Under the pieces are notes generated by a model. It searched no databases and was not told where the DNA came from. It saw nothing but the letters and a program-made list of their open reading frames with translations. Position numbers and translations under genes: made by a program. Positions 1-8,485 of a stretch of DNA of 64,000 nucleotides are shown here, piece after piece. Source of the DNA: Progne subis subis (taxonomy: Eukaryota; Chordata; Aves; Passeriformes; Hirundinidae); contig JAKJHU010000039.1 in the NCBI GenBank assembly GCA_022316685.1, positions 4,402,001 through 4,466,000 of the forward strand, in the 5' to 3' direction. Numbering within the stretch: position 1 is the first letter of the stretch; the number at the start of each line of letters is the position of its first letter.

Positions 1-1199
1 CAGTTTAGACCGGTTTGAACCAGTTTAGACCGGTTTGAACCGGTTTGGACCGGTTTGGACCAGTTTAGACCGGTTTGGACCGGTTTGAACCAGTTTAGAC
101 CGGTTTGGACCAGTTTAGACCGGTTTCAACCGGTTTGGACCAGTTTGAACCGGTTTGGCCCTGTTTGAACCAGTTTAGACCGGTTTGGACCGGTTTGAAC
201 CAGTTTAGACCGGTTTGGACCGGTTTGAAGCAGTTTAGACCGGTTTGGACCAGTTCGGACTGGTTTGAACCAGTTTAGACCAGTTCGAACCGGTTTAGAC
301 CGGTTAGGACCAGTTGAGACCGGTTTGTACCGGTTCGGACCGGTTTAGACCGGTTTGGACCAGTTTAGACCGGTTTAGACCGGTTTCAACTGGTTTGGCC
401 CTGTTTAAACCAGTTTGGACCGGTTTGAACCAGTTTAGACCAGTTGAGACCGGTTTGGACTGGTTTGGACCAGTTGAGACCGGTTTGAACCAGTTTAGAC
501 CGGTTTGGACCGGTTTGAACCGGTTTGAACCAGTTTAGGCCAGTTCAGACCGGTTTGAACCGGTTTGGACTGGTTTGAACCAGTTTAGACCAGTTTGGAC
601 TGGTTTGGACCAGTTTAGGCCAGTTCAGACCGGTTTGAACCGGTTCGGACCAGTTTAGACTGGTTTGAACCAGTTTGGACCAGTTTAGACTGGTTTGAAC
701 CAGTTCAGACCGGTTTAGACCGGTTTGAACCAGTTCGGACCGGTTTGGACCGGTTAGGACTGGTTTGAACCGGTTTGAACTGGTTTGGATTGGTATGAAC
801 TGGTTTAGACCGGTTCAAACCGGTTCGGACAGGTTCGGACCAGTTTGAACTGGTGTGAACCAGTTTGGACCGTTTTGAACCAGTTTAGACCGGTTTGAAC
901 CGGTTTGAACCAGTTTAGACCGATTTGGACCGGTTTGGACCAGTTTGGACCGGTTTGAACCAGTTTAGACCTGTTTGGACCAGTTGGGACCAGTTTGGAC
1001 TGGTTTATACTGGTTTGAACCAGTTTAGACCGGTTTGAACCAGTTTAGACTGGTTTGAACCAGTGTGAACTGGTTCGGACCGGTTCAGACCAGTTTAGAC
1101 CGGTTTGGACCGGTTTGAACTGGTTTGGACCGGTTTGGACCTGGTTTGAACTGTTTTGGACTGGTTTAGACCGGTTCGGACCGGTTTGAACCGGTTTGG
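1..1199. repeat. 10-bp tandem satellite/minisatellite array
   Basis: A tandem array with a strict 10-bp period; typical units are CGGTTTGGAC, CGGTTTGAAC, CAGTTTAGAC and TGGTTTGAAC. From base 1 to 1140 the 114 successive units keep phase without any insertion or deletion. A single extra base near 1141 shifts the last six units, and the array ends at about 1199. Variation sits mainly at unit positions 1, 2, 6, 8 and 9, while the central GTT is nearly constant. Unit junctions create the palindrome AACCGGTT or its variants AACCAGTT and AACTGGTT. A frame is open from 314 to 538, but it only reads the repeat (30 bp gives ten residues) and is not a gene. The array starts before the window, so its full size is unknown. 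I do not recognise it as a named avian satellite. Confidence 0.97.
531..690. repeat. Higher-order repeat inside the decamer array (80-bp spacing)
   Basis: The rare unit CAGTTTAGGC followed by CAGTTCAGAC and CGGTTTGAAC occurs at 531 and again at 611, exactly eight units apart. The units that follow are similar but not identical. This indicates at least one local duplication of an eight-unit block after the basic decamers had diverged. A similar echo links the rare units near 121-170 and 381-410, which share the TTTCAAC and TTTGGCCCTGTTT variants. Confidence 0.6.
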
Positions 1200-1768
1200 A
1201 ATCTCCTGTCAAAGCGCATTCCTGTGTTCCGTGTTGCAGAGGCCACCTGTTGAAGGAATAAAGAACACCTGTCCCTCAGAAGGGATCTGCTATGGCAAGG
1301 ACCCCTCTGGCTTTCTCCTTCATGGAGCTGTTTGCGTGCAGAGTCCGGCCTGAAGCAATCTCGGTGACACCTTCGCACGAGGTCAAGCACCGTCCGTCTC
1401 CTCACACTTGGGTTGCCATTGCAGAGCCTCATCCCTTGTGTTCTGTCAGCGCCCCTGGGGAGGTGGGATATTCCCAGAGGAGAGGTGCCTGCTGTGTCCC
1501 CGTTCCCCCTGTGCCTAATGCCCTTGTGTTCAGGTGGGGGCAGAAAGGACGGGGACTCCTGCCTGCCCCGTGTCCTGTCTGCCTGCTGGGCCTGTCCCCG
1601 GGCAGCCAGGCTGTGATTCCTGTCCTGTGTCCCCGCTGCCCTGCTCCCAGAGCCCCGTCCCTGGGCAGAGCCCTTCCCTCCCCGGGCACAGCCCCGTGGC
1701 GCGCTCCCTGCTGCGGCCTGGCCTGGCTATGAGGTTTGTCACCTCATATCACTATGCTGGGTTTTAAA
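1200..1768. other. GC-rich, CpG-containing segment next to the decamer array
   Basis: The sequence changes abruptly from the decamer array to a GC-rich segment of about 540 bp, then back to AT-rich DNA near 1740-1770. An AATAAA lies at about 1257-1262, and the stretch that follows (1263-1400) has the feel of an LTR R/U5 region. I could not find paired TG/CA ends or a target-site duplication, so that remains a guess. Bases 1530-1730 are rich in CCTGTCC- and CCCCGG-like words. A frame of 146 codons (1292-1732, +) is proline-, cysteine- and alanine-rich in a way typical of GC-rich non-coding DNA and shows no domain. It could also be an unrecognised repeat or a CpG-island-like sequence. Confidence 0.5.
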
Positions 1769-2460
1769 AGAAAGAAAGACAACCTGTCCTCGGAGTAACA
1801 GGTCTGAACATGAATGGGAATCATAGAAAACAGCTAAAAAGTTTGAATGAACATTCTTCATACAGCTGTTAAAAGATGCAATAAATGAGGTTGGTGGGAA
1901 AATTAGTGCTCACATCACATTGATAAATTGTTTGAGACAGTAGATGAAGACGATCTCCAAGAAATACTGGAATGATGGGCAAAACATGACTAACTTTCAA
2001 GAGAGAAGAGGTAATAACAGAAAACTCCTCTTCATATTGTTCAGCACTTCCCAATACACTCCCCATTTTCAGTTGTTTGTATTTCTAGCACAGAATAAGC
2101 CTTCTGGCTGCAAATTTTCAAGATTTTTTCCTTGTCTCAGCTTGAATTTTGAAAATTTTGGAATCAAAGCTTTCTGCATAGAAAAAAATAATGGTGGCAG
2201 AAATACAAACAGATATTTCTGATGTTGAAAGCTCCTATTTTCTGTTTGATTTGATGTTTTTTGGTTTAAATACTTTGGTACCTTGCCTTGTGTATATATA
2301 AATTACATTTCATTGAGGCTCATGTTTGTTACTGTAAGGTCTTGGCAGCCAGCCCTCATCTTTTGTAGGCTGGATTATACATTTCATCAGTATACTGCCT
2401 CACATGAGGCTTCATCTTTTCCAGTTTTATTTATGCATATGTAAGAGAGGAAATGGACTC
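1769..2460. other. AT-rich single-copy-looking sequence, no gene seen
   Basis: AT-rich DNA without recognisable repeats, RNA genes or convincing coding sequence. The longest frame is 92 codons (1944-2222, +), within the chance range. It ends directly at the target-site duplication of the LTR that begins at 2467. Confidence 0.6.
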
Positions 2461-2466
2461 AGTAAA
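2461..2466. repeat. Target-site duplication, left, of LTR copy 1
   Basis: AGTAAA directly before the element; the same six bases follow it at 3117-3122. The match is exact, and the bases just outside differ, so the duplication is exactly 6 bp long. Confidence 0.9.
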
Positions 2467-3116
2467 TCTCGGGTTTTTCTCCGAGATTCAGGTGGTTTTA
2501 GAGTCTTTTGCCCTCTGCAAAGCTCTGAGCTAAACGCAAGAAAGAGACAGAATCTTCAGGTCCTGATTTTTCAAGGTTGCATGCTTCGTTTATTGTTTCT
2601 TATCTTACAGATTTCTCAGTGCCCCACAAAGGTCTGTGCAGCTGCTCGGGCATCTGGTGACTCCTCGACTCCTCCCAGACTGGGCAGTCACTATCTTTTA
2701 TACTAATTGCTTTGTATTCTTTATTTATCATTATTTGCCAATGCCTATCACTTATACTAAACAGGTCATCCCTGCTCTGACCCAATCTCTTTAAACTACT
2801 TTGTGCCACCGTCACTGCTGAAATGGAGTGAGGGAAGAAGAAAGAAGAAGCAGGAGACAACGCCCCAAATCCTCCATCTTGCCCCCATTCACCTCAGTGC
2901 TAGAAATCTAATCTACTGTTTTCTCACCCTGTGATAAGCTAAACTACTATCTTTCACACTCTTGTGGCCTGCAATCCTTCCCGCAGTGCAGGAAGCCTTT
3001 CCCATGGACTGAGATCAAAGCCAGTGTCTTTCTGAGCTCTGGGCCAGGGTCCCAGACCCCCCTGGCCAGGTCTCTGACCCTCCAGGGCAGCCAAAGGAAT
3101 GCCCTGGACTCCAGCA
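2467..3116 (-). mobile_element. Solo LTR, 650-bp family, copy 1 (endogenous retrovirus)
   Basis: A 650-bp element on the minus strand with a perfect 6-bp target-site duplication, AGTAAA, at 2461-2466 and 3117-3122. Read on the minus strand it begins TGCTGGAGTCC, carries a TATAAAA box (2696-2702), an AATAAA signal about 100 bp downstream (2589-2594) and ends CCGAGA. This is the U3-R-U5 layout of an LTR. No internal gag/pol sequence lies on either side, so it is a solo LTR left by recombination. It is clearly related along its whole length to the copies at 27899 and 61136 and is closest to the latter. Six-bp duplications are typical of class II (ERVK-like) integration, so I infer that class. 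Its end is GA rather than the usual CA. Confidence 0.93.
2696..2702 (-). promoter_or_regulatory. TATA box of LTR copy 1
   Basis: TATAAAA on the minus strand, about 100 bp upstream of the LTR's AATAAA. The same box is conserved at the matching place in the other two copies. Any transcript would run leftward toward the decamer array. Whether it is active cannot be told from sequence. Confidence 0.6.
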
Positions 3117-3122
3117 AGTAAA

Positions 3123-3966
3123 GATCCGTCTGAAATGTCATTTTTGATTAGTGAGAAAAACTCATAATTTATTTCTTTCTCATTTTCTAATTTCTAAGGA
3201 ACTTTACTGACCACTATTCTGTTATTTGTGTGACTCTGACATAAATGGTTGCTATACTTGTTATTGTTACTTCTTTTGTGAACGCTTGAATAGGAAGCAA
3301 GCTTGATGACATCGACACTATTGTTATTTAGTTGGGGACAGCCACACTTTCATTATAAGTAGTTTTATGTCTACATTTGAATCTTAATTATTCTTTTGAA
3401 TATCCTCAAGCCTGAAAACAAATTATGAAGAATGCCCCAACATATTGAGTTATAAGATAAAGGACAAAAACAACTGCTTGCTGATATGTAACAATCGAAC
3501 AGCTCTCAGTTTCTGTCATGTAGAATAGACTGATCTTTTGTGCGCTAATTCTTAAGATCAGTGATAGTTAATGGAGGTTCAAATATCTTTTCTGTATCTA
3601 TCCAGTTACCTTTTTCATTCTTGTAGTTTCATACAAAAATTTATTTATTTGTTTGATGAGACCTATATTCTGTAAAATTATTTTGGCTATCATAAATTAT
3701 TATGAATTTCATATCAACATTTCTTTTTTTCCTCCCTTGGTTTATTGGCAGGCTACCAAGTCTATAATTACCTGCCATTACTCTTGCTGAGTATCAGGAG
3801 AGCATCGGCATCCTTTCAGGCTTCTTAAAGGTTCCTAATTCTGAAACCAGAAATATGCTCACCCAGAAATTTTGAGGTGTAAATTATCAAGGGCTCAATT
3901 TTAAAAGTGTCTAAACTTCACAGGGCTGTTCGACATTTCCTATAACTAGTGCACTGTAAATCAAAC
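3123..3966. other. AT-rich intergenic or intronic sequence
   Basis: Unremarkable AT-rich sequence between the LTR and the CR1 fragment. I see no open frame of note, no RNA gene and no repeat. Confidence 0.6.
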
Positions 3967-4640
3967 TTTAAATCACTTCACAGAAAGATGGAATATTCTG
4001 ACTTGAAAGGGACCTACAAGGATCTTTGAAGCCAAAATCATGGCCCTGGTTAAGCGCTGTGACCACTTCCCTGGGGAGCCTTTTCCAGTGCCCAACCACC
4101 CTTTGGGTGAAGAATCTCTTCCTAATATCCAACCTAAACCTCCCCTGACACAACTTCATATAATTTCCTTGGGTCCTGTCACTGATCACCACAGAGGAGA
4201 TCAGTGTCTACCACTCCTCCTCACAAGGAAGTTGTAACTGCAGTGAGGTCTCCCCTCAGTCTCCTCCAGCCTGAACAGTGACCAGGTGACCTCAGCCACT
4301 CCTCATACGACTTCCCCTCAAGGCCCTCACCATCTTCACTGCTCTCCTCTGGACACTCTCCAATAGCTTAATAGCTTTCTTACATTGTGGCACCCCAAAC
4401 TGCCCCCAGCCCTCGAGGTGAGGCTGCCCCAGTGCAGAGCAGAGCAGGACAGTCCCCTCCCTTGCCCGGCTGGCCATGCTGTGCCTGATGCACCCCAGGA
4501 CAGGGCTGGCCATCCTGGCTGCCAGGGCACTGCTGGCTCATGTTCAACTTGCCATGGACCAGGACCCCCAGATCCCTTTCTGCAGCACTGCTTTCCAGCA
4601 TCTCAGTTCCCCTGTCTGTACATACATCCAGGATCCTCTT
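3967..4640 (-). mobile_element. CR1 LINE fragment, 5'-truncated, minus strand
   Basis: On the minus strand this reads as the 3' part of a CR1 retrotransposon. It holds the end of the reverse-transcriptase ORF (about 4640 to 4300), then the 3' UTR with the familiar words GGGGAGGTTTAGGTTGGATATTAGGAA (about 4147-4120 region) and GGTGGTTGGGCACTGGAA. It finishes near 3967 with ATTCCATCTTTCTGTGA, a degraded form of the CR1 terminal octamers. The frame is interrupted by stops and frameshifts, so only short pieces remain open, for example on the minus strand around 4380-4601. CR1 is the dominant avian LINE and is normally 5'-truncated like this. The left (3') end is well defined; the right end is approximate. 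Confidence 0.92.
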
Positions 4641-7600
4641 TGGAATACCTCATTCTTCTTTGTTTTTGAACACTTTTTGACTTTATAGCTAATATCAAAA
4701 CCCAATGGCGAGACTATACCACTATTACAATATATTTTGCTCTAAGTATACTATAAGAGTTTTCATTTTCATTTGCTTTACGTTTACTACCTATGAGTTT
4801 CCCCAGAGATTAACTTCCCTAAGCATTCTTCTCCTTTTTCATTTGATATATCAATATATATAATGTAAAATATTTTTAATCTCCTGTCTTCATTGAACGT
4901 CTCTCTTTAGCAGCTACTTAACATAACTTTACATAGTCATATCTTTGCTTGATTCTTCTTCAAAATAATGGTCTGCAGATTTAGAAAATTAGCTCTATTG
5001 AAGAACACAGTTTGCATTGGAATGGAGGTCTGTCTCCTTTTAAGAAATTTCAGTCATGTTGTAGTTATTGATTCTTAGATATCCACATATTTTGGTCCAG
5101 CAATTAACTAATCTTTATGCATAGTGCGAGTCTGATAACAATTGCATTATTAGTGCAATGCAATTTGCATTAGAAAATTATCATCTGTATTATTTAGCTA
5201 AAACAGTTTCAGATTTTGAATTCAATAATGAAATATGCTTAAATTAGTAATGGAAAAATGTTTTTACTAGAAAAGACATTGGCTGGAGAAATTTGGCTTT
5301 TATACCATAAATCCTTGTTGGATTTTGATGTAATGAACTAAACAAAATTTTTACTTATGCCTAAAAGGTTTTTTACAGTGTTTTGAAAATATGACTTTTG
5401 TGTTTTATTGTCTTCAATTAAAATTCTGTGAAAGCAACTATGTGTAACTGCTCTTGGAGGGTGTCACAAGAGGAAAACAATGTAAATATCATAGAAGAGA
5501 TTATGTTAAAAGTATTTGTGAATTTGTGCATGGTTACCATAACAACCAGATACATGTTTGAAGCTTTTAAATTCACTTAGCTGAGGTGTGTCATGTTCAT
5601 TGTTTGTGACCCCTGCATATTGCCTCATCCCAGGTCCAACTCAATGGCTGTTGTCAGTCTAAGAAACCAAGAAAAGTGAGGGTGACAAGATGTTATTGCC
5701 AGCTCACTGGGAGATGGTGCTGACATTGTGTATGGACAATAGTTTTGAAATCACTGTCTGTACAGGTGGGTTTATTGAAGCATGTCTCTGAAGAATGGGA
5801 ATGTTTGACACCATACCAATGCTTTCATGGTCCCAACCACTGTAATATGCTTCACGTCCTTATTATGTATAAAGGAAACAGTGAAATAAGCTATGTTTTA
5901 ATCTTTTTTTTTAATGCAATTGAAGCAAAATTTGTAATGGCAGTGTCTTAAATTAATATAGGCAGAGTGGGTTGCCCATTTCTAAAAAGCTTTATTGGTT
6001 CATTGTTTATGGGATATTCCAAAACAAAACTTATTTGTAAAAACAAATCCACTAAATTTACTAAACTTAATATATCTTACAAATAATTATAGATTGCATT
6101 GGTATGAAATATATAATCTATATCAAATACCTTCAAAATAAGCGCATGTGTTTTGTTCTGTTTTCCCCTATGGAATTGTTATTATTTGTCACTGGGATCC
6201 TCTGCTTAATACAAAGTGAATATTAGATTGAATTTAAATACTTGCATAGTGGAGGAGATATTCAAGACTCTTTGAAATGTTTATTGATACCTAAGAATTG
6301 TTAGGCAATGACCTTGAGTATTTTTTGTCTTCTGAACTATTGTCCAGATAAGTCATCAATGTAAGAATAACAAACACAGCTGATTTTGTCTAGATCTCCT
6401 CCACAGATCTGGTTTAAATAGAAAGACCAAAGACAACAATAGAAAAAGAACAGCGATAGGCTTAAAGAAAAGGTTGCTTTTCAGCTGAAACATGGCCAAG
6501 ATAAGAATATCTCTGGAGTTACTTACATAAACTTCATTTGTTAAGGGCATTAGAAAATGGAACCATATGCACAGGTTTTGTTATAATTTTTTCTCGTATA
6601 GTTGATGTTAAATCAATATGACAAAAATAATTTCTTAGATAAGAATAATTTTTTTCCTTTCCTATCAGTTTTTGTGTTCTAGATGAAAAATACAAAGTTT
6701 TGGCAGTATGCACTGAATCTTAGGAATTAATTTAAGAAGAGAACCCAGGAATGGTAAAAGCATGAGGCTTAATTCCTAGGTGTATGAATTAGTGGAAAAT
6801 AGTAAAAATTTCAGTATCTTTGGAAGATATTCTGTATGGCTTGAAAGATACAATACATGCCACACACCAAATTGCAATGGAATTTGGATTGCTCCACAGA
6901 GCTCTGCTGTCTGTAAAGTCTGCTTCCTCCCCAGATTTAAAGGAAACAATTATAAATATATTGTACCTTAAAAATTATTATGAATAAAACAAATACTAAA
7001 AGGGATGTAATATATTCTCCTCCTCTCCCAAGGACCTATTCCCCCTTTAAGTATTTTACACTGAATCCACATTTTCTTCCCCAAAATCTCACCCATCTGC
7101 TGGGTTTGAAAAATCTGCCTCAAATCAAGAGCTCTGGATTGCACAAGAAAGTAATGTAATAAACTTGAGCCCCTTCCGGTAATTGTGGGAAAGTTGGTGA
7201 AGCCTTATTTCCTTATGAGTCAGAAAATATTTTACTAAATTATAGTCATGATTTTTTTTGTTAACACAAATGGGACAGAATCATAAAGTTGAGGAAAATT
7301 GCAGGAGCAGAGTATATACCTTTAGATAACAAATATAGCAGCTCCTTTTTCAATAGTTTTGTCAGAAATCCACCCACTCCTTTCTCATCACATGGCAGGC
7401 ACAGAAAGCATTCCCTCAGATTCATGTCCTTCTCTCTTGGACCAAAGGGTAGGAGCAGATATGCACCCCAGTGTCTGCCTGTCACCAAGTCTGAAAGAAG
7501 TTTTTCTCAGTCTCTCTCATAAAAAAGAGGCAAACATTTGTCATTACAGTTGTGCAAAAATGGGGTGGTACTGAATTTCCATGTAGAGGTTTTGTTCCAT

Positions 7601-8400
7601 TTCTGAGTGTATAGCAGAAGTATGGAGGCCCTCCAGCTCTGATTTTGCCCTGGCCTTTGGCAGAAGGGGACCACACTGGGCCCTTTAGGTCTGTTCTTCC
7701 TCCCCTCATGAAGCTGACACCATTCATTAATCCCAAGAAGGTGGCAGCAGACACAAGTCTTCTTGGCGAAGGGAAAATCCACCACAGACCAAGAAGTAAT
7801 CTGTTTCTGTAACCATCTACTGCAACCACAGGAGCAGTGCTTCCAGTAAAGCCTTGCTCTGAAGCCTAGATTTTAATACCTTTCAATATCCCCCTATGGT
7901 ATCATAAATTGTGAGGACAGAGCATCATATTCTTCTGTCCTGGAAAGTTTGCTTCTGGCACAAATCTTGGTTTCTACTTCCTTAGCTAAATCAAGGATGT
8001 TTAAGATGGCAGCTGCTTCCACCTATTGACAATTACCCCACAAATATACCTGGGGAAATCCTGGGGTTAGCCATGCTGCCAAATCCTGGCATGAAAGATG
8101 TTGGACTATTGTTCTTATTGTAAAAGAAGATGTCTAAGCTTCTCCAGGCAATTTTTAAAAGCATTTCAATCAGCCTCCTGCTTTAAATTGCTCTCCAGTT
8201 CTATACAGGGAGCTGAAGGAGCTAAATGCAAGGAAATATTGAAACTTATTGCAACCCATTATTGGGTAATTATCAAATGATTTTCATTTGTAGTCCTGAC
8301 TTCAAAGAGCCCATTCTCATTATACAACTGGTGTCACAGAAACAGGGCTTTGCAATCATGCAGATATTTTCCTCCCAGATAAATCAGTACTTTATATTAT
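4641..8400. other. AT-rich intergenic or intronic sequence, about 3.8 kb
   Basis: No recognisable genes or repeats. Open frames reach at most 115 codons (7482-7829, -) and show no domain. Bases 7620-7860 are somewhat less AT-rich than the surroundings, but neither strand gives a protein I recognise. A phrase near 7272 (CAGAATCATAAAGTTG) resembles a CR1 3' end but the similarity does not continue. Confidence 0.55.
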
Positions 8401-8419
8401 TGAGTTGGGCATTTAAAAA

Positions 8420-8468
<49 letters not shown>

Positions 8469-8485
8469 CCCTGAGTTGGGCATTT
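8401..8485. repeat. Poly(T) tract of 46 flanked by 14-bp direct repeats
   Basis: TGAGTTGGGCATTT occurs at 8401-8414 and again at 8472-8485. Between the copies lie AAAAATAC, 46 uninterrupted T (8423-8468) and CCC. A long homopolymer between perfect 14-bp direct repeats is what target-primed insertion of a poly(A) RNA leaves, here with A on the minus strand. Replication slippage across a short repeat is the main alternative. The exact T count is likely to be unreliable in an assembly. Confidence 0.85.

Noticed and set aside
314..538. A 74-codon open frame in the decamer array
   Set aside because: It is the repeat read in one frame; a 10-bp period avoids stops by chance and gives a ten-residue periodic peptide with no gene context.
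1..1199. CRISPR array or telomeric repeat
   Set aside because: There are no spacers, the unit is 10 bp, it is not TTAGGG, and the rest of the window is clearly vertebrate nuclear DNA.
1292..1732. A 146-codon plus-strand frame in the GC-rich segment
   Set aside because: Low stop density follows from GC content. Composition is biased, no domain is visible, and overlapping frames on both strands are equally open.
7260..7300. CR1 3' end
   Set aside because: Only about 15 bases resemble the CR1 terminus; the expected upstream CR1 sequence is not there.
7482..7829. A 115-codon minus-strand frame
   Set aside because: No recognisable domain or start context, and an overlapping alternative frame is also open. 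No splice sites convincingly bound it.
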